DNA of 6,644 nt, from NCBI GenBank assembly GCA_900763355.1, contig CAAFJY010000026.1:1-6644 (forward strand), given 5' to 3'. Below the pieces are notes generated by a model. That model saw only the letters and a list, made by a program, of their open reading frames with translations, searched no databases and was not told where the DNA came from. Position numbers and translations under genes: made by a program. This document shows, piece by piece, positions 1 to 6,120 of the stretch. Numbering within the stretch: position 1 is the first letter of the stretch; every line of letters begins with the position of its first letter. The DNA is from Clostridia bacterium (GTDB taxonomy: Bacteria; Bacillota; Clostridia; Oscillospirales; Butyricicoccaceae).

Positions 1-125
1 GACCACTTCAAGAGCCGCGTCCACAAAGAAGGGGCTTACGGGCGAACATGGTTCCCCTGGAACATCGCGCGCGGCCCGCGGTGCGGTGCCGCGATGCGCT
101 TCCGCAGAAGCGCCGCGATGGGGGG

Positions 126-153
126 CCCCCACAAAAGCATTGCTTTTGTGGGG
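126..153. repeat. Perfect palindromic hairpin beyond the operon terminator
   Basis: Bases 127-138 (ccccacaaaagc) are the exact reverse complement of 142-153, separated by only three bases (att), so either strand folds into a 12-bp stem. No T-run follows on either strand, so it does not look like a terminator. It lies immediately beyond the operon terminator, next to a ggggg-ccccc palindrome at 121-130. A further 7-bp hairpin lies at 96-113 (arms 96-102 and 107-113, loop cgca). A dispersed intergenic repeat is one possible explanation, but the window holds a single copy, so that is inference. Confidence 0.6.
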
Positions 154-156
154 AAG

Positions 157-186
157 AAAAAAGCGGCGCATCCGCGCCGCTTTTTC
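157..186 (-). terminator. Intrinsic terminator of the importer operon
   Basis: The arms gcggcgc (163-169) and gcgccgc (174-180) form a perfect 7-bp GC stem with a 4-base loop. On the minus strand the stem is followed by a run of six T (complement of 157-162). It starts 17 bases past the stop codon of the HAD gene and closes the operon. On the plus strand the stem is followed by five T and another T-rich stretch, so it could also stop transcription arriving from the other side. Confidence 0.88.
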
Positions 187-202
187 GCTTTTCCAGGAAA
201 AA

Positions 203-856
203 TTATTCCATAGTCAGGAGAATGCGTTCCAGATCGTTCACCGTCTCCGCCGTCCGGGGAGCGGCGCAGGCGCGGGCTTCCTCCCGGGAGCCGTAGCCAT
301 AGAGGACCATGACGCTGTCCATCCCGCACTCCCGCGCGCCCAGGATGTCGTGCTCCCGGTCCCCCACCATGACACAGCGGGAGAGGTCCGGATCATTCCA
401 ATGGGCCAGGGCGGCGCGGATGACACCGGCCTTGCTCAACGGGGCCTCGGTGAGAGAGATGCCGGAGACCAGGTCGAACTGGTTTTTCAGGCCAAAGTGC
501 TCCAGGATGCGCTCTGAATACACCGTGGGCTTGCCGGTGGCCACGGCCAGATGGGCGCCCCGGGCCTTCAGGCTCTGCAAAAGGCTCTCGATGCCGGGAT
601 AAACTTCGTTTTCAAAGAGCCCCGTCACCGAAAAGCGCTCCCGGTAGAGATCCACCAGCCGCTGGCCCTCGGTCTCGTCCACTCCGCAGAACTGGCAGAA
701 GGAGCGCAGCAGGGGCGGGCCGATCCAGGGATGATAGGTCTCCAGGGGCCCTACTGGGTATCCCCCTTTTTCCAGGGCATAGCGGACACAGCCGCAGATG
801 CCCAGGGCGGGGTCGGTGAGGGTGCCGTCCAGGTCAAAGAGGATATAGTCCCGCAT
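203..856 (-). CDS. HAD-family phosphatase, 5'-nucleotidase-like (phosphoglycolate phosphatase superfamily)
   Basis: This is a 217-residue cytosolic haloacid dehalogenase hydrolase that should remove phosphate from a small metabolite. Motif I is DLDGTLTD at 8-15, with nucleophile D8 and acid/base D10. Motif II is ATGK at 106-109 (T107), K142 is the motif III lysine, and motif IV is VMVGDREHD at 162-170 (D166, D170). Residues of about 16-88 form an alpha-helical C1 cap. IGPPL (45-49), FENEVYPGI (81-89) and LYGYGSREE (185-193) are, from memory, typical of the HAD branch related to Pseudomonas PA0065, annotated as 5'-nucleotidases; closely related proteins are often called phosphoglycolate phosphatases. 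The ATG lies 3 nt after the permease stop and has GAGGAA (866-871) 9 nt upstream. It is the last gene of the purine importer operon, which favours nucleoside monophosphates as substrate. The fold is certain; the substrate is inferred. Confidence 0.9.
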   Translation of the reverse strand: MRDYILFDLDGTLTDPALGICGCVRYALEKGGYPVGPLETYHPWIGPPLLRSFCQFCGVDETEGQRLVDLYRERFSVTGLFENEVYPGIESLLQSLKARGAHLAVATGKPTVYSERILEHFGLKNQFDLVSGISLTEAPLSKAGVIRAALAHWNDPDLSRCVMVGDREHDILGARECGMDSVMVLYGYGSREEARACAAPRTAETVNDLERILLTME

Positions 857-859
857 GGC

Positions 860-1846
860 TCACCGTTCCTCGCGGAAATAGCTCAGACCCAGGGCAGCCG
901 GGGGCTGATTTTCCCGCTTGTTGCGCATGCTGGTGAAGATGAGCACCACCAGAGTGACCAGATAGGGGAGCATTTTGTACAGCTCCTTCACCGCCAGATT
1001 GCCGGAGGGGAGGAAGAGGTACAGAATATACAGTCCGCCGAAGAGGATGGAGGCCAGAATGCTCACATTGGGCCGCCAGATGGTGAAGATGACCAAGGCG
1101 ATGGCCAGCCAGCCCCGGTCGCCGAAGGCGTCGTTGGACCACACGCCGCTGGCATAGTCCATGACATAATAGAGCCCGCCCAGCCCGGCGATCATGCTGC
1201 CGATGCAGGTGGCCTTGTATTTATACTGGGAGACATTGATGCCGGCGGCGTCGGCGGTGGCGGGGCTTTCGCCCACGGCCCGGAGATAAAGGCCCCGGCG
1301 GGTCTTTTTCAGCACATAGGAGGCCAGCAGAGCGATGACGATGGCCAGATAGGCCAAAAATCCATAGGAGAGGAAAACATCCCCGAACCACCCCAGCTTG
1401 TCCGCAAAGGGGAGCGCCCGGTTGAAGCAGGCGCTGGTGCGGGACAGGGCGATGGACGGCACCTCTGCTCCCGTGAGCTTGATGAGAGAGCCGCCGAAAA
1501 AGTTGCCGAAGCCCACGCCAAAGGTGGTGAGGGCCAAGCCGGCCACATTCTGGTTGGCCCGGAGGGTGACGGTGAGGAGACAGTACAAAAGCCCCATGAG
1601 CAGCGACCCCAGCAGACAGGCCAGCAGGGGGATGAGCACGGCCAGGAAGGCGTTGAACCCGTCTCCCGCGCTCTGTTCATAAAGGAAAGCGCCGATGACG
1701 CCGCTGATGCCGCCCACATACATGACGCCGGGGATGCCCAGATTCAGGTTTCCGGCCTTTTCCGTGAGGGTCTCGCCGGTGGAGCCATAGAGCAGGGGGA
1801 TGCCCTGCATGACGGCCCGGGGGATGAACGTCGCAAGATCAAACAT
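860..1846 (-). CDS. ABC transporter permease, NupQ/YufQ-type nucleoside importer subunit
   Basis: This 328-residue integral membrane protein is the second permease of a BMP-type nucleoside importer (BPD_transp_2 family). Near the N terminus it has GETLTEKAGNLNLGIPGVM (24-42), matching the family pattern GE(T/I)xTExxGxLNLGxxG. AVGESPATADAAGINV at 190-205 is the cytoplasmic loop that contacts the ATPase. Hydrophobic spans at roughly 36-56, 66-95, 100-121, 160-180, 212-232, 246-275 and 288-306 give a polytopic protein of the expected size. The ATG has a strong AGGAGG site (1857-1862) 10 nt upstream that overlaps the end of the other permease gene, so translation is probably coupled. The Bacillus subtilis NupPQ pair moves guanosine; the exact substrate here is not shown by sequence. 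Confidence 0.92.
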   Translation of the reverse strand: MFDLATFIPRAVMQGIPLLYGSTGETLTEKAGNLNLGIPGVMYVGGISGVIGAFLYEQSAGDGFNAFLAVLIPLLACLLGSLLMGLLYCLLTVTLRANQNVAGLALTTFGVGFGNFFGGSLIKLTGAEVPSIALSRTSACFNRALPFADKLGWFGDVFLSYGFLAYLAIVIALLASYVLKKTRRGLYLRAVGESPATADAAGINVSQYKYKATCIGSMIAGLGGLYYVMDYASGVWSNDAFGDRGWLAIALVIFTIWRPNVSILASILFGGLYILYLFLPSGNLAVKELYKMLPYLVTLVVLIFTSMRNKRENQPPAALGLSYFREER

Positions 1847-1851
1847 GGTCC

Positions 1852-2961
1852 TCAGTCCTCCTTTTTGCCCGACTTGCGGAAGCTGAGCTGATAGGTGATG
1901 AAAAACTCGCTCCCGATGATGAAAAACAGGATGATCCCCGTGAGGATGTCCGAAAAAGAATGGTTGAGCCCAAAGCTGGTGGAAATTTCCCCGGCCCCCC
2001 GCTCCAGAACGATGAGGAGGAAGGTGGTGAACACCATGGCGATGGGGTCAAACTTGGCCAGCCACGACACCATGACGGCGGTGAAGCCCCGGCCGGAGCC
2101 GATGGTGGTGGTGATGGTGTGGTCGGTGCCGCTCACCAGAAGGAGGCCCGCCAGACCGCACAGGGCGCCGGAGAGCGCCATGGTGCGGAGGATGACCTTT
2201 TCCACCTTGATGCCCACATAGCGGGCGGTGCGCTCGCTCTCGCCCACCACGGAAATTTCATAGCCGTGCTTGCTGTAGTTGAGGTAAATATAGACCAGAA
2301 CGGTGAGGATGGCCACCACCAAAATGTTCAGGAGATATTCCTGCCCGCCGATGTCGGGGAGCCAGCCGGCTTCCGTCTGCTGGTTGATGATGCCGATCTT
2401 TCCCGCGCCCTTGGGCACCTCCCATAAAATGACGAAGAAGGCCACCAGCTGGGTCGCCACATAGTTCATCATCAGGGTGAAAAGCGTCTCGTTGGTGTTC
2501 CATTTTGCCTTGAAAAAGGCAGGAATGAGGCCCCACACCGCCCCCGCGGCCAGGGCCGCCAGGACCATGATGGGGATGAGCAGGCCGTTGGGGAGCTTGT
2601 CCCCCAGAAGGATCATGCAGGCCGCCGTGGCCAGACCCCCGGCCAGCAGCTGCCCCTGCCCGCCGATGTTCCAGAACCGCATCCGGAAGGCCGGCGTCAC
2701 CGCCAGGGAGACGCACAGGAGGATGGCCATGTTCTGCAGCAGGGCCCAGATCTTCCGCGGGGTGCCAAAAGCGCCGCGGAGGATGGTGCTGTAGACCTGC
2801 AGGGGATTTTCCCCCGTGAGGAGGGTGGTCACCACGGCGCACACCAAAAGGGCCAGCACGATGGCTCCCGCCCGGATGCCCCAGGCGGCATACCAGGGGA
2901 GGCTCTTGCGCTTGACGATGTGGAACAGCGGGATGTGCTGTTTGGAAGGCTTATTCATCAT
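1852..2961 (-). CDS. ABC transporter permease, NupP/YufP-type nucleoside importer subunit
   Basis: This 369-residue polytopic membrane protein is the first permease of the BMP-type importer and should pair with the product of 860-1846. It carries the family hallmark RFWNIGGQGQ (95-104), then WNTNETLFTLMMNY (154-167) and the ATPase-coupling loop VVGESERTARYVGI (238-251). A basic N-terminal tail of about 28 residues precedes the first membrane span (about 29-48). Later spans lie near 75-90, 103-120, 126-150, 163-180, 208-228, 258-278, 292-320 and 336-357. Translation can start at either of two adjacent ATG codons (2956-2961). The first is favoured because AAGGAG (2969-2974) sits 7 nt ahead. The start overlaps the end of the ATPase gene by 11 bp, a sign of translational coupling. 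Confidence 0.93.
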   Translation of the reverse strand: MMNKPSKQHIPLFHIVKRKSLPWYAAWGIRAGAIVLALLVCAVVTTLLTGENPLQVYSTILRGAFGTPRKIWALLQNMAILLCVSLAVTPAFRMRFWNIGGQGQLLAGGLATAACMILLGDKLPNGLLIPIMVLAALAAGAVWGLIPAFFKAKWNTNETLFTLMMNYVATQLVAFFVILWEVPKGAGKIGIINQQTEAGWLPDIGGQEYLLNILVVAILTVLVYIYLNYSKHGYEISVVGESERTARYVGIKVEKVILRTMALSGALCGLAGLLLVSGTDHTITTTIGSGRGFTAVMVSWLAKFDPIAMVFTTFLLIVLERGAGEISTSFGLNHSFSDILTGIILFFIIGSEFFITYQLSFRKSGKKED

Positions 2962-4510
2962 CCTCGGTCTCCTTTCCGCCGAGACGGGTCATCATGAGAC
3001 CCACATCTCGTTTCTTTGCACCCCGTCCCGGGATGATGCCGCTGACCTTTCCGCCGCAGAGCACCAGGATCCGGTCGGAAAGCTCCAGCAAAACGTCCAG
3101 ATCCTCGCCCACATAGAGGACGGCGACCCCGCGCTCCTTCTGCTGGTTGATGAGATCATAGATGGTATAGGAGGCGTTGATATCCAGGCCCCGGACGGCA
3201 TAGGCGGTGAGCAGCACGGTGGGGGCGGAGGCGATCTCCCGGCCCACCAGGACCTTCTGCACGTTGCCGCCGGAAAGCCGGCGCACGGGGGTGGTGAGGC
3301 CGGGGGTGCTGACCTCCAGCTCCCGCACCACGCTCTGGGCCAGCTTTTTGGGAGAGCGCCGGTCCAGGAAGGGGCTCTTGCCCCGGCGATAGGAGCGGAG
3401 CATCATGTTGGCGGAGATGTCCATGTTCCCCACCAGGCCCATGCCCAGCCGGTCCTCCGGGACAAAGGAGAGGGAGACGCCCATGTCCGCGATGCTCAGG
3501 GGATCCTTGCCCAGGATGGGCTCGGCACGGCCGTCGTCCTCGATGTAGTCGATGGTGCCCGATTCCACAGGCTGGAGACCGGCGATGGCCTCCAGAAGCT
3601 CCTTCTGCCCGCAGCCGGAGATGCCCGCAATGCCCAGAACCTCGCCGCTGTTGGCGGTGAAGGACACATCGTCCAGCTTGACGACGCCATCGATGCTTCG
3701 CACGGTGAGGTGCTCCACCCGGATGCGGGGCTTGGGATCCTTCGGCTCGGGGCGGTCGATGCTCAAGGTCACGGGGTGGCCCACCAGCATGTTGGTCATC
3801 TCCCGGGCGTTGGAGTCCTTTGTGGGCATATCCCCGATGAACTGCCCGTGGCGGAGGATGGCCACCCGGTCGGAGAGCTCCTCCACCTCGTTCATCTTGT
3901 GGGTGATGATGACGATGGCCTTGCCGTCGTCCCGCATATTGCGCAGAACGGCGAAGAGCTTGTCGGTCTCCTGGGGGGTGAGCACCGCCGTGGGCTCGTC
4001 CAGGATGAGGATGTCGGCCCCGCGGTAGAGGACCTTGATGATCTCCACCGTCTGTTTCTGAGAAACCGACATATTATAGATTTTTTCCTGGGGATCCAGA
4101 TCGAAGCCATAGGCGCTGCACAGATCCCGGATCTTGGCGGCCGCTTTGGTCAAATCGAGCTTTTTCCCGTCGTCCAGCCCGAGGACGATGTTTTCCGTGG
4201 CGGTGAGCACATCCACCAGCTTGAAATGCTGGTGGATCATCCCGATGCCATAGGAAAACGCATCCTTGGGGGAACGGATGACCGCTTCCGCCCCGTTGAT
4301 GAGGATCGTGCCGGAATCGGGGTAATAGATCCCCGCCAGCATATTCATGAGGGTGGTCTTTCCACTGCCGTTCTCTCCAAGGAGAGCCAGAATTTCCCCC
4401 TTGTAGATGTCCAGCCAAACCTTGTCGTTGGCCACCACCGAGCCAAAGGTCTTGGTGATGTCCCGCATCTGTACAGTGGCGGTGCGTTCCGCCGCGATGT
4501 TGTTGTCCAA
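2951..4510 (-). CDS. ABC transporter ATP-binding protein with two NBDs, NupO/YufO-type
   Basis: This cytoplasmic ATPase of 519 residues (counted from the chosen TTG start) has two fused nucleotide-binding domains and should power the nucleoside importer. NBD1 has Walker A GENGSGKTT (45-53), Q-loop Q94, signature SVSQKQ (148-153), Walker B ILILDEPTA (167-175) and H-loop H204. NBD2 has a degenerate Walker A, GISGCGQKE (296-304), where the lysine is replaced. Its signature, LSGGN (412-416), is intact, and a variant Walker B region reads LLTAYAVRGLD (433-443). One degenerate site is usual in this RbsA/NupO-like group. The frame is open upstream to 4603. TTG at 4508-4510 is preferred because GGGGAG lies 8 nt ahead. 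GTG at 4517-4519 has its purine run too close, and ATG at 4466-4468 lacks a ribosome site. It lies 180 nt after the binding-protein gene. Confidence 0.93.
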   Translation of the reverse strand: MDNNIAAERTATVQMRDITKTFGSVVANDKVWLDIYKGEILALLGENGSGKTTLMNMLAGIYYPDSGTILINGAEAVIRSPKDAFSYGIGMIHQHFKLVDVLTATENIVLGLDDGKKLDLTKAAAKIRDLCSAYGFDLDPQEKIYNMSVSQKQTVEIIKVLYRGADILILDEPTAVLTPQETDKLFAVLRNMRDDGKAIVIITHKMNEVEELSDRVAILRHGQFIGDMPTKDSNAREMTNMLVGHPVTLSIDRPEPKDPKPRIRVEHLTVRSIDGVVKLDDVSFTANSGEVLGIAGISGCGQKELLEAIAGLQPVESGTIDYIEDDGRAEPILGKDPLSIADMGVSLSFVPEDRLGMGLVGNMDISANMMLRSYRRGKSPFLDRRSPKKLAQSVVRELEVSTPGLTTPVRRLSGGNVQKVLVGREIASAPTVLLTAYAVRGLDINASYTIYDLINQQKERGVAVLYVGEDLDVLLELSDRILVLCGGKVSGIIPGRGAKKRDVGLMMTRLGGKETEDDE

Positions 4511-4518
4511 GCTGTTCA

Positions 4519-4524
4519 CTCCCC
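4519..4524 (-). promoter_or_regulatory. Ribosome binding site deciding a TTG start for the ATPase gene
   Basis: GGGGAG on the minus strand lies 8 nt before the TTG at 4508-4510. The in-frame GTG at 4517-4519 overlaps this site, and no comparable site precedes the later ATG at 4466-4468. The start assignment is an inference from spacing. Confidence 0.5.
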
Positions 4525-4542
4525 GTCCAAAAAACCTTTCTC

Positions 4543-4558
4543 CGGGGCAGAGGCCCCG
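4543..4558 (-). other. GC-rich hairpin upstream of the ATPase ribosome site
   Basis: The arms cggggc (4543-4548) and gccccg (4553-4558) form a 6-bp stem with a 4-base loop. A T6 stretch lies on the minus strand about 8 nt beyond the stem, too far for a standard terminator. It stands just ahead of the ATPase ribosome site and could influence its access or mRNA stability. Confidence 0.45.
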
Positions 4559-4578
4559 CCGGATCAAAATGCAGAATA

Positions 4579-4627
4579 CTGCAAAGGGCAGTCCGCCGGC
4601 CAAAATACGGCAGATTCCCCTTTGCAG
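4579..4627 (-). repeat. Inverted repeat in the gap between binding-protein and ATPase genes
   Basis: ctgcaaaggg (4579-4588) is the exact reverse complement of ccctttgcag (4618-4627), with 29 bases between. A smaller gccg/cggc stem (4595-4598 with 4608-4611) can form inside. There is no T-run after it on the minus strand. An mRNA-stabilising or processing structure is the most likely role, by inference. Confidence 0.5.
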
Positions 4628-4640
4628 CAGTCACAACGGA

Positions 4641-4680
4641 AAAGGGGGAAGCCCCGTGCAAAGAGCCCGGGGCTTCCCCA
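4641..4680 (-). terminator. Strong intercistronic hairpin, possible partial terminator
   Basis: ggggaagcccc (4645-4655) pairs perfectly with ggggcttcccc (4669-4679), giving 11 bp, or 12 with the next G-C, around an 11-base loop. It begins 11 nt after the binding-protein stop. The minus-strand sequence after the stem is one C then a short T run (TTT, 4641-4643), so termination would be incomplete. Such a hairpin commonly lets cells make more binding protein than membrane and ATPase subunits, either by attenuation or by protecting the upstream mRNA from 3' decay. The hairpin is seen; the role is inferred. Confidence 0.6.
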
Positions 4681-4690
4681 GAGAGGTACC

Positions 4691-5962
4691 TTAAAAAGCG
4701 GTGTCCAGCAGATCGATCCCATCGATCTTCAGATCGAAATAGGGAGCGGAGCGGAAAACGGACTCCTGGAAGGCGCCGTTCTCCACGACCTCGGTGTCGG
4801 GCGTGTAGTCGGCGTCGGTGTCCACATCGGCCTTGTAGCTGTCGATGGCAGCGCCGTCCACGGTGAAGGTGCTCACGTCGAAGACCTGGCGGGTGCCGGC
4901 CTCCAGCTCAGCCTTGACTTCCTCGATGGCGGCGGCAGTCCCCTCGGCAGCAGCGGCCTCGTTGACCTCGGTCAGAACCACAGAACCGGTCTTGAGGGTG
5001 CCGGTCCAGTCGGTGTCGATGGCGTTGCCCTCCTGGACGCACTGGATCATGTACTCAAAGTAGGGAGCCCAGTCGATGCGGGAAGAGACGATGAAGGTGT
5101 TGGGGCAGGCGGAGATGGTGGAGCCGTTGTAAGAGATGTTGGGAACACCGGCGGTCTCGCAGGCGGTCGGAGCGCCCATGGAGTCGGCGTGCTGGGAAAC
5201 CAGGACGCAGCCCTGCTCGATGAGCTTGTTGGCGGCTTCCTTCTCGGCGGTCTCGTCATACCAGCTGCCGGTGAAGGTGACCTTCATGGTGACAGAGGGG
5301 CAGACAGAGCGGGCGCCCAGGAAGAAGGAGGTGTAGCCGGAAACCACCTCGGCGTAGGTGTAAGCGCCGACATAGCCCATGACGGCCTGCTCGGCGGTGA
5401 TGGTGCCGGCATCGATCATCTCGTTGAGCTTCATGCCGGCGGCGATACCGGCCAGGTAGCGGCCCTCGTAGATAGAAGCGAAAGCGTTGTGGAAGTTATC
5501 CAGACCCTCGGTGTGGGCGCGGGTGCCGGTGGCGTGGCAGAACTGCACGTCGGGGCACTTCTTGGCGGCCTGGATCATGTAGTCCTCATGGCCGAAGGAG
5601 TCGGCAAAGACCACATTGCAGCCGTTGTCCACCAGGTCCATGGCGGCCTCGTAGCACTCCTGGCCCTCGGGGATGTTGGTCTTGGTCATGTAATCGACGC
5701 CCAGCTTTTCGCAGGCCAGCTTGGCCGCGTTGATGAAGTTGAGGTCATAGGTAGAGTTTTCGTCGTGCAGGAAGATGAAGCCCACCTTCACAGCGTTGCC
5801 GGTGGAGACATTCTCATCGCCGGTGCTGGGGGTGTCGGAGCCCTGCTGCTGGTTATTCTGCTGATCGTCGTTGTTCGTCTGCGCATTGTTGTCCTTGGCT
5901 CCGCAGGCGGCCAGACTCAGGCACAGAACCGCGGCCAGGAACAGAGCGAGAAACTTTTTCAT
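4691..5962 (-). CDS. BMP-family substrate-binding lipoprotein of a purine nucleoside ABC importer (NupN/PnrA-like)
   Basis: This 423-residue extracytoplasmic lipoprotein should capture a nucleoside and deliver it to the permeases. The signal peptide is MKKFLALFLAAVLCLSLAAC, with lipobox LAAC ending at C20, the lipidated cysteine. A Q/N/D/T-rich flexible linker covers about 22-56. The periplasmic-binding fold follows: KVGFIFLHDENSTYD (59-73), MGYVGAYTYAEVVSGY (195-210), FTGSWYDETAEKEAA (230-244) and SQHADS (256-261). These fit the BMP/PnrA (COG1744) group. The frame is open upstream to 6160, but that part runs through the riboswitch. ATG at 5960-5962 is chosen because the signal peptide starts there and GGAGGA sits 8 nt ahead. 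It is the first gene behind the guanine riboswitch. Bacillus NupN and Treponema PnrA bind purine nucleosides; a guanosine-like ligand here is inferred. Confidence 0.94.
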   Translation of the reverse strand: MKKFLALFLAAVLCLSLAACGAKDNNAQTNNDDQQNNQQQGSDTPSTGDENVSTGNAVKVGFIFLHDENSTYDLNFINAAKLACEKLGVDYMTKTNIPEGQECYEAAMDLVDNGCNVVFADSFGHEDYMIQAAKKCPDVQFCHATGTRAHTEGLDNFHNAFASIYEGRYLAGIAAGMKLNEMIDAGTITAEQAVMGYVGAYTYAEVVSGYTSFFLGARSVCPSVTMKVTFTGSWYDETAEKEAANKLIEQGCVLVSQHADSMGAPTACETAGVPNISYNGSTISACPNTFIVSSRIDWAPYFEYMIQCVQEGNAIDTDWTGTLKTGSVVLTEVNEAAAAEGTAAAIEEVKAELEAGTRQVFDVSTFTVDGAAIDSYKADVDTDADYTPDTEVVENGAFQESVFRSAPYFDLKIDGIDLLDTAF

Positions 5963-5970
5963 GTTCGTTT

Positions 5971-5976
5971 TCCTCC
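5971..5976 (-). promoter_or_regulatory. Ribosome binding site of the binding-protein gene
   Basis: GGAGGA on the minus strand stands 8 nt ahead of the ATG at 5960-5962 and fixes that codon as the start, rather than any site in the long open frame upstream. A small possible stem (CCAA with TTGG) overlaps its 5' edge. Confidence 0.85.
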
Positions 5977-6003
5977 AAATGATCCTTGGTTGATATGATC
6001 TAT

Positions 6004-6019
6004 CATCGGCCTCCCGATG
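6004..6019 (-). other. Leader hairpin between riboswitch terminator and ribosome site
   Basis: catcgg (6004-6009) and ccgatg (6014-6019) form a perfect 6-bp stem. In the RNA the loop reads GAGG, resembling a ribosome site but 41 nt from the start codon. It would exist only in read-through transcripts. It may simply stabilise the mRNA 5' end. Confidence 0.4.
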
Positions 6020-6035
6020 GGGAAGCAGAGATACG

Positions 6036-6074
6036 AAAAAAAGAAAAAACCGCGGGGATCCCGGTCCCGCGCGG
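6036..6074 (-). terminator. Riboswitch expression-platform terminator
   Basis: On the minus strand, CCGCG pairs with CGCGG, and GGGA pairs with TCCC after a single bulged C, around a 6-base loop (hairpin 6050-6074). It is followed by TTTTTTC and seven more T (6036-6049). This is a classic intrinsic terminator, located 43 nt past the aptamer and 73 nt before the binding-protein ATG. It should form when purine is bound and switch the importer off. Confidence 0.88.
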
Positions 6075-6095
6075 CAAAACAGACGCCGCTGCGGG
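6066..6095 (-). promoter_or_regulatory. Antiterminator hairpin of the guanine riboswitch
   Basis: On the minus strand CCCGC-A-GCGGC (6095-6085) pairs with GCCGC-GCGGG (6075-6066), giving 10 bp with one bulged A and a 9-base loop. Its 3' arm covers most of the 5' arm of the terminator (6065-6074), so the two cannot coexist. Formation without ligand would allow transcription into the importer genes. The pairing is seen; the ligand dependence is inferred from known xpt-type switches. Confidence 0.75.
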
Positions 6096-6104
6096 GTTCC
6101 CGGG

Positions 6105-6120
6105 GGCAGACTGCTCTGCC
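6105..6120 (-). other. Possible linker hairpin competing with riboswitch P1
   Basis: On the minus strand GGCAGA (6120-6115) and TCTGCC (6110-6105) form a 6-bp stem with loop GCAG. The first three bases are also the last three of the P1 3' strand, so the hairpin and full P1 exclude each other. It may relay ligand binding to the antiterminator, but the route is not settled by eye. Confidence 0.45.

Noticed and set aside
1..120. Possible end of another gene at the left edge
   Set aside because: Several frames are open here, but none shows a recognisable motif, and the stretch is short and GC-rich with hairpins. I cannot support a gene call.
551..1891. Plus-strand open frame of 446 codons opposite the HAD and second permease genes
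   Set aside because: The translation is compositionally biased with no recognisable domain, while the minus strand has convincing family motifs and a ribosome site.
4705..4740. Repeated gatcgat/atcgatc units near the end of the binding-protein gene
   Set aside because: They are explained by the encoded KIDGIDLLD residues; no separate structure is needed.
2816..5998. Very long open frame on the plus strand (about 1060 codons) opposite the importer genes
   Set aside because: Its product is low-complexity, rich in G, A, D, H and V, typical of the antisense of GC-rich genes. The minus strand encodes clear ABC transporter proteins in the same place.
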